Shown: positions 1-11,714 of the stretch, piece after piece
How positions within the stretch are numbered: the stretch's first letter is position 1
How the letters are laid out: the number at the start of each line of letters is the position of its first letter
Made by a program: the position numbers and the translations under genes
Notes under the pieces: model-generated
The model's database searches: none
What the model was told of the DNA's origin: nothing
Seen by the model: the letters and a program-made list of their open reading frames with translations, nothing else
DNA from: Jacaranda mimosifolia
Lineage: Eukaryota > Streptophyta > Magnoliopsida > Lamiales > Bignoniaceae
DNA length: 64,000 nucleotides
NCBI GenBank assembly: GCA_018894105.1
Contig: CM032132.1
Location: 29,315,379 to 29,379,378 of the forward strand
Direction of reading: 5' to 3'

Positions 1-96
1 TTGCACAATTAGCTAATTATCACCAAACTTTGTGTCATGGATGTAGAAAGCTTGTTGCACTTGGTTTGGCAACATGAAAGAATCATCTTTATACCA

Positions 97-3000
97 TCAA
101 GATCTTATATCAATACTGAAAAAATGCTTATCCTGCCTTATGATGGTTTTGCTACCAATATTGAACCACTCAAATTGAAATAATACCACTTTATATCCAC
201 AAAGATATGTGAGTCCTAATACTTCAGTTAAGAAGCCATAGAACTCTACCATCTCATTATTGTGCACCCCTTCCACAATCAATCTACTATTTTGTGTGGT
301 TCGGCGATCATCTCAATCTTTTGCATGAAATCGAACTTCATTGACACAACAACCAGAATAAGACTTTGTTAAGTATGATTGAGGACTATTTGCCAGTGAC
401 CACAATTCTTTAGAAACTTGTTCATGGTGTTGGTGATAGACTTTGTTGACCTACAAATAAATATAGATGTAAAATGGTGAGTGCTACTACAATTCAGATT
501 TAAACTAGTATTGGTATCATTTACAACTTACATGTTCCCTAAGCCAACAATGGAATTCTTCTTGATGTGTTTTTTGAATGTCTTTCGCATTCAACCTCTT
601 CAATTAAACCATACAATTATCTTAGGTTATGAGAAGTATTAAATTCAAAATATTATATGACAAGCTTAAGATGAATTTTGTCTTACCCTTTGTAAGGATC
701 CACTTCATTGCAGTTATTCAATATAAAATTGTGGGCCACTTGAAGCTGTGTTTGGGATAGTGGAACAACATGTTTAAGGGGTCTAAACATATGGGCTTTT
801 AGTGCAAAGATGGAAAGCTCGCATTCATTTGGTTGGTTGGCACCATCATTGTTTCTTGAACACTATTAGACCTTTTTTCAACGTTATTCTGATACATTGA
901 CATGAATATTAAACACTCTTTGACTACGTATCCTGCAGAAACAGAGCCTTCAAGTCAAGTTTTGTTGCATAACCCTTAAAAGATTTAAGGAACCTAATAA
1001 AATGTTGCATAAAGAATCTTTGTTAATACCCTCTTTTTGGATTTATTTGAATAGGAATTTTTGGATGTAATAAAAATATAGGATTATTTTTACTTTTCAA
1101 TTGGATACATCCAACGACAATTAACAAGACCAGCAATTTTTGCCTCTTGAGATAGGTGAACTGCTAGGTGGACCATGATGTCGAAAAATGCAGGAGGAAA
1201 TATTTTCTCTAACTTGCATAAAATAAGAGGAATACTTCTCTCCATTTTCCCAATATCAACAATTATGATGCTAAAAAATTCACTCAATTCAAATAACACT
1301 TCATTGACATACTTATGAAGATAGCCGCAAATGCCCGCAGGTACCAAACGCTAAAAGAGTACGTGGCAATCATGTGTTTTTAATCCCAATATCCTTCCAT
1401 CTTTCACACATCTAGAAATATTTGCAGCATATCCATCGGTGAATTTGACTGATCTAAGGAAATTAAGGATGGCCTTTTTCTTTGTGGATGAAAGGTTTGT
1501 AACATGCCTTAGGCTTTATTGTTACATTTCCATGTCTTTGTATGTGTATCTCCTTTCTTATATTAAGATCACGCAAGTCGTCTAGTACCTTTTCTGCGTC
1601 TTTTGTTTTTCCATTAATGTTCAATAATGTCCCCAACACACTATCAAAAATATTTTTCTCCATACGATGACGTCAATATTATGTCGAATTTTGAGTTTAT
1701 GCCAATAAGGCAACTCAAAAAAGATACTTTTCTATACCCAATTCCATTCCTCCATGTTTCGTTTTCTCTTTGGATTACTTAGGTGTTTCCCAAGTATGTC
1801 GAACATATGCTCGATGTTGTTCAAGTGTAGAAGCACTTTATCCCCAGTCCATTCCACAAGTGTAGAACAACTTTCTAATTTACCATCAAATAATTTGCTC
1901 CTACGAAAGGGATAGGCATTATCCAAGTAGCGGCAATGACCCATGTAGCAAACTTTATACAAATCTTTCTTGAATCCATGTCATAGAGACAATAAGGACA
2001 TGTTGCGTATCCTTTCGTGATCCATCCCACCAAATTACTGAGTGCGGAAAAATCATTAATTGTCCACAAAATTGTTGCGCACATGTGGAAAGATTGCTTA
2101 CTAGAGACATCATATACCTCGACCCCTTTCCATAATTCTTTTAACTCTTCTATCAGTGGTCTAAGATAAATATCAATATCCTTTCTAGGAGCCCGAGGAC
2201 CAAAGATAAGCAAAAGCATCATAAAAAGGTCATCTTTCATGCCTTTGTATAGTTGCATATTATATGGAATTACTACAACAGGCCATATACTGTATGAATT
2301 GCTCATGTTTCCGAAATGATTGAACCCATCTATCTGTAGCAAGACCAAGTCTGACATTGCGTGGGTCTGAGGCAAAATCTGGATGTTGAAGATCAAATTC
2401 CTTCTAAGCAGGTGAATTTGTAGGATGACTCATACTGCCTTCTATATCCAAACATTTCTAAGCATGCCACCACATATCAGAAGCAGTTTTAGAACACATA
2501 TAAAGTCTTTGGAGCCTTGGAATCAAAGGAAAGTACCACAACACCTTTTGGGGAATTAGTTTTCCTTTCCTTTCATGAAGTTTCCAATGAGGCACTTTAC
2601 AACATGTTTCATTTTCATTGTCTTTTCAAAATAAAGCACAATCATATTTGCATGCATCTATTTTTGTGTACCCCAATCCTACTCCTGAAAGTAGGTTTCT
2701 AGCCATGTAAAGATTTTTTGGAACCACATTTCCTTCTGGTAGGACCTTTTTTTTGAACAATTCAAGTATTATGTTTATTGTTTTATCATATATTCTATCT
2801 ATTACTTTGATATGCATCAATTTCACAATAAAGTTCAACAAAGAATGTTTCTTGCAACTAGGGTATAGTTCACGAGTGGCGTCATGAAGTAGCCTATCAA
2901 AATTTTGTTCGCTTGATTCAGAATAAGCTTCAGAAATTCTGCATCTCTAATTTCCCCTATCATTTCAGATGGTTCATCATTCTCATCAATATCACATTCA

Positions 3001-3314
3001 TCACATTCTTGAGATGACCGCATACTATCATTTTCAAGAGGACTGCTACTATGAGTACTTTGACTACAAGAAACAAGTCGATCTGATTCATGTTCCTCAT
3101 GATGTATCCAGTGCCGATAGTATGCATAAAAACCCCTTATATGCAAATCTCTCTTAACCTCAACAAGACTTTTTTTTTTAATATTTAGTAATGTACGTAG
3201 AATTTTATTGTCTAAGTCAATTGCATTTTCCCTTACAAACTCAATAAATGAGTCAACGTCAACAATGAGCTTCAAACTAAGTCTATCTTTCTCATCTATC
3301 CAACTTTTATCCAC
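97..3314 (-). pseudogene. CACTA (En/Spm) TNP2-type transposase, decayed and cut by the window edge
   Basis: TNP2 is the main transposase of plant CACTA DNA transposons and cuts at the element ends. Minus-strand fragments follow the family order. The N-terminal transposase-associated domain is at 3314-2835, beginning MDKSWI, followed by an acidic linker. 2841-2626 has the typical LPEGN..PKNLY region. 2396-1875 is the tnp2 core, with IDGFNHFGNMSNSYSIWPVV, LLIFGPRAP and WTINDFSALSNLVGW. Continuations lie at 1962-1732 (YMGHCRYL) and 1663-1463 (EKNIFDSVLGTLLNINGKTKD). The DUF4218-like part is at 1347-1090 (KLEKIFPPAFFDIMVHL), and a DUF4216-like C-terminus at 282-97. Frame breaks and stops between all pieces show it is inactive. 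The rest of the 3' end lies beyond base 1. I found no matching terminal motif to the right of 3314, so that boundary is unknown. Confidence 0.9.
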
Positions 3315-5307
3315 ATCTGCAATACATTAATAAATTTGGGATTATGTGAATCATTACTTCTTATTTTAAGGAGCTTAATCTCCACCTTTTTATATTTCAA
3401 TACCTAATTTTATTTGGTTTTTAATTCTGACATGGAAATAACATTTGTTTAGATCAATGATTTAAAAATATTCACTTATAGAATTAAAAGTGATATTTTA
3501 ATATAAGAGTGACAACTTTTTAATCTAAATATTTTCTTTTACATCAAATCAATCAAATAATATTGTGATATTATTGTGGATCTTTCTATTTTCTTTACGT
3601 CCCTCCGTTGAAATTATGTTGGGATAAAATTTATTGCAACTTTAATAAGAATATAAAAGAAATTACAATACAATTACTTAATAAGTTTTAATTTATTTGA
3701 GTTAGTTAAATATGCATTAGTTGACAAGTAGGTGCCCTAGATTTCAAAATGACAGTTAGATGTATGAAAATTAAAAAAAAAATGTTTTTTTGGTTGGAAA
3801 TGGTAAAAAGAATGACATTTTAAAGTTATAAATTGTAAAATAAAACAAAAACTAAAAATGAAAATGAATATAAAACTTAAAACAAACATCAAGTGGGGTT
3901 GCTCACCATGAATATGACAACATAAAAGAAACTCAAGGCAAATAAGGGGAACAACAATGAGGGACACTAATTAATTTTTTGTAAAGCACATAACTAAAGT
4001 TATATTAAATTAATACTCAAAGACAAAGAAAATTCAAAAAAATCTTTTTAATATATTCACTTATTTTGGTCCATTTGTGTCAATATTGTTATAGTCAAAA
4101 CGATGAATTTAATTGTTTTCCAAGTCCTTAAGGTTCTTTTAACTAAATAACTATACATTCTTCTCACACAAATACTATTAGAAAACACTCTAATGGGTTT
4201 AGCCTAATTACAACATTCATTTGACTACTTGATTGTGATTATAGACTTAAAATTTTATTTTGAGTTATAAGATTAAATTAATTTTAACATTAATTAAAAA
4301 TTAATTAATTTAATCCAACAAATGCACATAATTAATTTTTTTATTTAAAGTCCAACAAGAAAATTAAATTTAAATATTTTAAAATTAATGGATGTTAATT
4401 ACAAAATTAATATTTTAATTAATATTAAATAATATATTCTTTTAAATTTTAATTTCAAATTAACTATTATTAAATACTTTTAAATGAAGACACAATAAAG
4501 ACTTAAGTCTTTGTCGATATGCATGATATTCAAAAATTTTGAACACAACAAAGCCAATTAGTTAAAACTAACTAGTTAACTATCAATTTCTTAAATATAA
4601 AAATTAACTAAGAATCAAATGAATTCAGAAACCAATACCTCAAAAATCATGGAAAATCAATCCTGACAATCCTCAAAAAACATATATTAGAGTGGTAGTC
4701 ATTGTCGTGCAAATATAATATATACAACAACTTTTAAATTTATGTGTCATTAATTATTATAAGTAATATTATAAAATATTAGGTTAACTGTGTACAAAAC
4801 ATACGTAATGTATGTTTCACCAAACAGAATTGAACTATACATACTTCGAAATACTTTTCATTTTTCAACTTAAAATTAGTTCAATTAGCTTTCAAAAATT
4901 TATCTCGTATCATGTAGCATGTGAACTTTCGCTTAATTGCACCTTAATACTATTCCACATAGCTCTAGAAATAGAAATTAAGGCATAAAAGGTACAATTG
5001 CATATATTAAAAGAGTAAAGCAATAGAACATAGAAATTGTGTGAATTCAACCTTTATCAAAGAGGCTTGAGCTGTGTTTTTAATCTCTTCAGCTAGAACA
5101 AGCCTAAGTAATTGGCTGACGTTAGGGATAGGCAAAAACTCCTTGGTTGCTTAAAGCCTCTGAAAATTTACATAATTGACACAGAAATTAGGAGTAGAGA
5201 AAAGAAGAAAGTGGAAGAACAATTGGGTGAACATTCTCATAGTAATAATACTAATTGGACCAATTATAGACTATTGATTCGCTAAATGACTTACTATACA
5301 TGTTTTC
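3315..5307. other. AT-rich non-coding stretch
   Basis: About 2 kb with very high A+T, many stop codons in all frames and no recognisable domain. It probably includes the 5' non-coding part of the neighbouring CACTA element, but I could not find a CACTA terminus to prove it. Confidence 0.5.
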
Positions 5308-5361
5308 GTTGTCTATTGTGGATATAATATTTCAGTTGTCTATTGTGGATATAATATTTCA
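5308..5361. repeat. Two-copy 27-bp tandem repeat
   Basis: The unit starting GTTGTCTATTGTGGATATAA occurs at 5308 and again at 5335 with no difference seen. Confidence 0.8.
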
Positions 5362-5442
5362 ATCTCCTCTTACGTAGCCAGTGAAAACACCACTGCTCGC
5401 CCCTCAACCCAACCCTCCCTACCCCACACACGCACCCCCCCA

Positions 5443-5468
5443 CCCCCCCCCCCCCCCCCCCCCCCCCC
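5443..5468. repeat. C26 homopolymer followed by A9
   Basis: A run of 26 C, preceded by a C-rich CCAACCCTCC-type stretch and followed directly by nine A. It is one of four long G/C homopolymers in an otherwise AT-rich window. Exact length may be a sequencing or assembly estimate. Confidence 0.9.
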
Positions 5469-5477
5469 AAAAAAAAA

Positions 5478-7071
5478 GGTACAAGCTAAAATATGCATAG
5501 AGTACATCATCTCTGCTTCTAAATGTATCAAATATTAACTTCTTATGACTCAGTCATATGCTAAACTAAAGGGGCATTGCTCCAGTCATAAAAGTTGAAC
5601 TGTGCTAAAACATTCATTTTGCGAACAGTTAATTCCTAACTTCTAAATTCATTTTGAACTAACAAATTATTAACATATTCATACCTCTATACCTATGGCA
5701 GCTTTAGTAAAATAACTAACTTAATCAAATCTTTTAATTGGATTTGAAGGTGTTGTCATTTTACTTATGACATGATCATGTAAACAATATACCCATTTGG
5801 GCAGTACTTAGATGAGTGGGCATGAAACTTCCTTCAAATAGATATATACCATATTGCTGTCTCTCTCATTTTGACATCTCACTTATGATTGATCAACAAA
5901 ATTGATGCAAGGCTTAATTATAGAGCTAGAAGGAGATTTGAATATTCAATATTTTGGTACACTATAGTAAGGCCTCAGAGGTAGAATGGCAACGATTTTC
6001 AATTAAAATTGAAGCAATCATCTGTGAGTCCACCGTGTGTACTTTTTCAAGACAATAAGGATAGCAGAGCAAAACATGAAATCGTATTTTTACTTCTCCT
6101 TATCAGATCTCACAACATCCTATGCCATGTTTATAAATTGATTGAACAATATGTCCAGTTGTCCACTCACTTAAAAATGGAAAAGTCTACGCTTGTGCAT
6201 TTCGGATTAACACATCAATTTTATATATTGGCAAGATCATGATGCCTAGCAACCAAACTATTAATCATGAGGTAAGCAAGAATGTGAAGCAACTCTTGGC
6301 CGCATAGAAAGTAACTCAATCTCTTGCAACAGAATAGAAACTAGGAGAGATGACCAACACAATCTAAATGAAGCAGTAAATTTGAGTGAAAAAGGTGATA
6401 CAAAATGAATTGAACACCTAATGCTGAAACAATGAACAGTATGAATACAAAATGACCAAAAAGTTCAAATGAATTCAAATATTATGGGATAAGTATTTTA
6501 AATAAAAATATTAAATATGTAGATTTCAACTTCCAGCCTTTTCTGTTCGAATTCACCAGGCAAACAAAAATAAGAAATCAACTTACTTAAATATTAAAGT
6601 AAGCCTCAAGTGTTGTTTTCGTTTATAACTTTATGCTACTCAACTGTTAGATTTATGTGTTCCACCTTCATTAAGCAGGGATTAGCTATTGGCAATGGAC
6701 TGACAAACCCAGAGGTCCAGTACAAAGCGTAGCTGACTATGGTTTAGACATGAAATTGATCAATCAATCTCATTATAACCGCCTGAGAAACTTATTCCCA
6801 CTCTGCCAAAAGCTAATAAAATGTTGTGGTAATTCATAATCTAAGAACTCATCCCCGTCAGAACTTTTCTGCCGCAACCTCCAACCATGCTTTCTCTACC
6901 TAATACCACTAAAGTTGAGTTCTCTTTTTTTTGGACTAAAAAAAGAAATTCCTCGGCTGGCAATGATGGTTCATTTTCTTGTCTCTTAGCATCCAGATAC
7001 TGCAACAGCATTTTTGCTAGCATACTTGGGCAAACTAGTGGTATAAATGTAATAAAACACAGTTTGGTAAT
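5478..7071. other. Non-coding stretch, no recognised feature
   Basis: Short open frames here (for example 6009-6242 on the plus strand) show no domain, no plausible splice context and composition like the surroundings. I see no gene in it. Confidence 0.5.
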
Positions 7072-7489
7072 AATATCAGACGGGTGAATTGCATTTTATC
7101 CCCCTGTGTTGTTCATAAGTTGCAAAAACTCCCTTATGAAAAAAAAATAATCCGTGACCCCCCTTATACTTTTGAAAAAATAGCAAATTACACCCCTCCA
7201 TCCGGCGGTGTAGTTCACGCGCTGTAAATGCAATTTATTTTGGATTTTTTATTGCTAAAATGACAATTTTGCCCATAAACATCAACCGTTGGATGTATTA
7301 AACAAAATGGATGGCTCAGATTATTTTTACCTATAAAAAATATAATATATATAAATATATTTATATACAATACATATATGTATATATTTATTAAATATAT
7401 AGTTATTATAGACATATTGTAAATAACAATATTTATACATAATCAAATATATGTGTGTATATTTATATATATATATATACGTAACCCAC

Positions 7490-7740
7490 CCTCCCCAACC
7501 CACCAACCCTCCCCCACCTCTCAAGTGGCGGCCATGGCCGCCTCTGTGGTCGCCCCTCGTCGGAGGAAAACGGCCGACCATGGCCGCTGTTTTTCACATA
7601 TATATGTATATAATTTAAAAAAAAAAAAAAAAAGAAAAAATACCACCGGCCGCTATGGCTAGATGCGGCCGGCCATGGTCGCTGGTGGTCAGACCTGGCC
7701 AGATCTATCCAGATCTGGCCATGTGTGGCAGGTTATTTTG
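7490..7740. other. GC-rich patch inside the Mutator-like element
   Basis: An abrupt GC-rich segment with several GGCCATGGCC-like palindromes and C-rich tracts. It is open in more than one frame only because of its composition, and I see no protein domain. A patch of similar character lies at 14,715-14,960. Confidence 0.5.
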
Positions 7741-7772
7741 CTGCCTTGGCAGCCATTAAAGCTAATGGGGCT

Positions 7773-7789
7773 GGGGGGGGGGGGGGGGG
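7773..7789. repeat. G17 homopolymer
   Basis: Seventeen consecutive G followed by TTGGGTG; lies inside the Mutator-like element. Confidence 0.9.
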
Positions 7790-7979
7790 TTGGGTGCTGC
7801 GTAGGGGTGCTAACATGGGGTGGGGGATGGGTTAGGTAAATATAATATATTTATATATTTATGTTTATTTATTAATATATATATAAATATATTATGTAGT
7901 TATAATGTATTATATTACATATTTTATATTTATACTTATAGTATATTATATATTTGTATATAATATATATAAGTGAAAA

Positions 7980-8520
7980 AAATAGAATAAATTAGAATAT
8001 ATATTTATGTTTACATTTATATATAATATATAACGTATAAATTTTGTATATTTATATACGAAAATATAAATATATACATAAATATTATTAAATAATTTAT
8101 ATATTTATACATTTATATATTTATATTTAAATATATACAAAAATAAAAAATAACTAAATTAGAGAAATGAAATATAATATATGAATATTTATGTATAAAT
8201 ATATTTATGTTTACATTTATATATAATATATAACATATAAATTTTGTATATCTCTATACAAATGTATAAATATATACATAAATATTATTAAATAATTTAT
8301 ATATATTTATTTATATTTAAATATATACAAAAATAAAAAATAACTAAATTAGAAAAATGAAATATAATATATGAATAAAAATGAAATATATATAATATAT
8401 TACGTATAAATTTTCTATATTTATTACAAAAATATAAATATATCCATAAATATTATTAAATAATTTTTATATATTTGTATATTTACATATTTATATTTAA
8501 ATATATATATATATACAAAA
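7980..8520. repeat. AT-rich tandem array, ~200-bp unit, about 2.7 copies
   Basis: The string AATATTATTAAATAATTT recurs at about 8081, 8281 and 8449, each time preceded by TATAAATTTTNTATAT-type sequence. Spacing is about 200 bp, then about 168 bp. The array is internal to the Mutator-like element and non-coding. Confidence 0.75.
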
Positions 8521-9185
8521 TAAATAAATAAATAAATAAATTAGAGAATGAAAATAAATAAATTAAAAATAGATGAAATGAGTAAGGGTAATATAGTCTT
8601 TATATATAAAAATTAGAGTTAAATTACATCAAATAAGGAGGAGGAAACAATGTGCTATTTTTTTAAAAGTATAAAGAGTGTCACTGGCTCTTTTTTTTTC
8701 ATAAGAAATTTTTTTGCAACTTATGAATAACAGGGGGTAAAATACAATTCACCCAATATCAGACATCACAAAATAAAGCTAATTAACAGTATGTTGCGTC
8801 TTTTCTTTAAGTACTATGATATTTTGAAAAAGAAGTGAAAGACCTTTATGCTGCGATGAGCGAGCAGCCAGCTTCGGCGAACAGTCAACTATCAGTGTCG
8901 AGCCAGCAACGCCGGTGAGCAGTTGCAAATTGGATTTTAGGCAACTGCAGTGAAGGGTGAATGAGAGCGAACTACTCTTCGGGCAGTGAGTGAGATTGAA
9001 ATGGGGGAAGAAAAATGGGACAAATAAAAAAAATGCACTAAGTTTGAGCTTGGATTTCACTACAGTACCGGATTCCAAAGATGTTTTAAATCTAATTTTA
9101 TCTTTGTTTGCCCTATAGCAGACTGTCTCATTGCAGGATGCAACATCAGTTTTTATCTTTTTATTACTTTTTGTATTTTTTAAAT

Positions 9186-9301
9186 GCTTTGGTAATATTT
9201 GGATATGAATTATGTGTTTTAGATTATGTATTTTGGGAGAATGAGTTTTGAAGTAAGGTTGAAAAATGTGAAATTTATGTTGGGAAATATGATATATATT
9301 T
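9186..9301 (+). repeat. Left part of an older dispersed repeat, split by the foldback insertion
   Basis: The sequence TTTGGTAATATTTGGATATG and what follows match a second copy starting near 38,990, and more weakly one at 16,432. The repeat resumes at 11,352 after the insertion. Its far end contains TGTAACCAAACAT, a rough inverted counterpart of the GTTTGG start, so it behaves like a MITE-type family. Its class is not certain. Confidence 0.6.
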
Positions 9302-11360
9302 GGGTAAATGTGACTAATAGTCCTTGATGTTTCGATTTAGTATCACTTTAGTCCTCAATCTTTAAAACTTCATCTTTTAGTCCCTAACGTTAATATATCG
9401 TTTCACTTTAGTCCCTAAAATCATTTTTCGGTAGTTTCTGGCCAAAAAATTGACCAAGTTTGATATTTTTAAGAGCAAAATTGTCAATTCATAGTTTTAT
9501 GTTCCACTTTAGTCCCTATATAAAGTTTTATGTGCAACTTTAGTCCCTATATAAGGTTTTATGTTCCAATTTAGTCCTTATGTTACTTTCTTTTTTTTTC
9601 TTTTTATAAATATATGTCCATGTGTGTATATATATTTGTGTGTATATAATCGATACTAATATTAGTCACATACTCATATATTATTATTAATATTTAATAA
9701 TATATTATTGATATATTAATGTCATTTGTGATATTATTATAATTAATAATAATAGTAATATTATTATTGATATGGGATAGCCCAATAGGCTCAGTCGAAT
9801 AACACTCAACTAGGACAGGAGCTGGTCTGACACTCCCTAAGCAGCTTGACTGCCCTTAAACCCAACTTGTTTTGGACCACGCAGACATTCGACTGCCACT
9901 CGACCTCTGGATCCCTATATGTCGTGGGGGATATTAACGTTCTTGATCGACCAGGTTATAGCCGATAGCCTCCATTAGGTGGCCTCAATCCTTCAACCAG
10001 AATGATGTAGCTTCGACCAGAATGAGTCTTGGTTATTGGAGTGCTTGTCTTGACCAGAGAGGTCGAGGAGTGACGAAAGCCCTTTGGCCACATTGAATGC
10101 CTTGCCAGGCGAGGTGCTGCCTCATTAATAGCACGTGCCACCAACAGTACCACATTTTGCAGCCGTGTCAGACTAGGGATCTTCTCTAGTGTGCCACATT
10201 CTCCTAGTTAGCTGCCTTCTGAAACAGTATACAAGCTAGATAATATTGATATGTCTTTGATGCCCCTGTTGTGTAAGAAGAGCCATTGTCCTTGCTTGAG
10301 AACTTTCCAATTTGATGCCCCTATTGTGTAAGAAGGGCTATTGTCCTTACTTGAGGACTTTTCAATCTTATCCAGCTTGTGTATTGTTTTAGGAGGCAGT
10401 TACCTAGGAGAAGGTGGTACACTAGAGGCGCTCCCTAGCCTGACATGGCTGCAAAAGATGGTACTGTTGGTGGCACGTGCTATTAATGCGGCAGCACGGC
10501 GCATGGCAAGGCATTTAATGTGTCCAAAGGGCTTTCGTCACTCCTCGACCTCTCTGGTTAAGACGAGCGCTCCAACAGGAATATCTACTAGGATCTTAGT
10601 CACCAGGTTCATTCTGGTCAAAGATATATCATTCTGGTTGAAGGATTGAGGCCACCTAACGGAGGCTATTGGCTATAACCTGGTTGATCAAGAACGCTAA
10701 TATTTACCACGACAGATAGGGATCCAGAAGTCGAGTAACAGTCGAATGTTTGCGTGGTCCAAAACAAGTTAGGTTTAAGGGCAGTCGAGCTGCTTAGGGA
10801 GCGTCAAACCAGCTCCTGTCCTAGTTGAGTGTTATTGGGCTGAATCTATTGGGCTATCCCATATCAATAATAATATTACTAATATTATTAATTACAATAG
10901 TATCATAAATGATATTAATATATCAATAATATATTATTAAATATTAATAATAATATATGAGCATGTGACTAATATTAGTATCAATTATATATACACATAT
11001 ATTATACACAAATATATATACACACATGGACATATATTTATAAAAACAAAAAAAAAAAAGAAAAAAAGTAACGTAGGGGCTAAATTGGAACATAAAATCT
11101 TATATAGGGACTAAAGTGGAACATAAAACTTTATATATGGACTAAAGTGGAACATAAAACTATGAATTGACAATTTTGCCCTTAAAAATGTCAAACTTGG
11201 TCAATTTTTCGGCCAAAAACTACCGAAAAATAATTTTGGGGACTAAAGTGAAACGATATATTAACGTTAGGGATTAAAAGATGAAGTTTTAAAGATTGAG
11301 AACTAAAGTGATACTAATCGAAACATCATGGACTATTAGTGACATTTACCCTATATGTTT
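9293..11360. mobile_element. 2.05-kb foldback (long-inverted-repeat) Mutator-like element
   Basis: The element proper is 9302-11351. It begins GGGTAAATGTGACTAATAG and ends CTATTAGTGACATTTACCC. The left arm (about 9302-10243) and right arm (about 10368-11351) are inverted copies along almost their whole length, leaving a central loop of about 124 bp. Flanks TATATATTT (9293-9301) and TATATGTTT (11352-11360) form a 9-bp target duplication with one mismatch, fitting Mutator-like elements. The outer ~470 bp of each arm is rich in 'TTTAGTCCCTA' motifs. The inner part starts TGATATGGGATAGCCCAA, resembling an LTR found again at 39,333. No transposase is present. Confidence 0.85.
10256..10365. repeat. 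Two 55-bp direct repeats in the foldback loop
   Basis: TTTGATGCCCCTNTTGTGTAA starts at 10256 and again at 10311, with a few differences between copies. Together the two copies make up nearly the whole loop of the foldback element. Confidence 0.8.
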
Positions 11361-11714
11361 GTTTATGTTTTGAGAATAGTAAGAAAATTATTTTGAGGAA
11401 ATTTAGTATATTTGTTTATATTTTAGGAAGAGATAAATTCTACTGTAGCAGTCAAATCAATGCCTTTTATTCGATTTTTGGCGTGAAAATGAAATTGAGT
11501 GATTTTTTTATTATAAAATAATAATAAAATATGTATGATATATTAATATAATACATGTATGTATATATTGAAAAATGGGCAAGTTTTGGAGATAATGAAA
11601 GATAGAAGAGGATATTTTTGAAAATTTTAATTTGACATTTTGGAAGGGAAATTTTCATATGTTTGGTTACATTTTGGGAAAACAATTTTGTTTTCCCAAA
11701 ATGTAACCAAACAT
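11352..11714 (+). repeat. Right part of the dispersed repeat interrupted by the foldback element
   Basis: This continues the repeat begun at 9186: GTTTGTTTATGTTTTGAGAATAG is followed by sequence alignable with 39,075-39,330 and 40,243-40,366. The copy at 39 kb lacks the foldback insertion at the matching place, so it serves as an empty-site paralogue. Confidence 0.65.
11659..11714. repeat. Perfect 26-bp inverted repeat with 4-nt loop
   Basis: Bases 11659-11684 are exactly complementary to 11689-11714. The arms contain GTTTGGTTACATTTTGGG and the loop is ATTT. It lies at the outer end of the dispersed repeat, so it looks like two terminal inverted repeats placed head to head. Confidence 0.9.

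Larger units (their letters stand above)
7072..8764. mobile_element. Non-autonomous Mutator-like element with 10-bp target duplication
   Basis: The element proper is 7082-8754 (1,673 bp). It starts GGGTGAATTGCATTTTA and ends with the inverted counterpart TAAAATACAATTCACCC. The inverted repeats stay alignable for about 115-120 bp at each end (about 7082-7200 and 8635-8754). They are flanked by identical AATATCAGAC copies at 7072-7081 and 8755-8764. Terminal repeats over 100 bp plus a 9-11-bp duplication are the signature of Mutator-like elements. No transposase is encoded. The interior holds a GC-rich patch (7480-7740), a G17 run and an AT-rich tandem array. Confidence 0.85.

Noticed and set aside
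6009..6242. A small 77-residue gene
   Set aside because: No family resemblance, splice context or repeat of the frame elsewhere; expected by chance over this length.
7327..7662. Genes in the GC-rich part of the Mutator-like element
   Set aside because: Peptides are Gly/Arg- or Tyr/Ile-repeat artefacts of skewed composition crossing a microsatellite.
9059..9070. CACTACAGTACC as a CACTA left terminus partnering 13,084
   Set aside because: Only the first seven bases fit, there is no subterminal repeat, and the interval contains other elements with their own ends.
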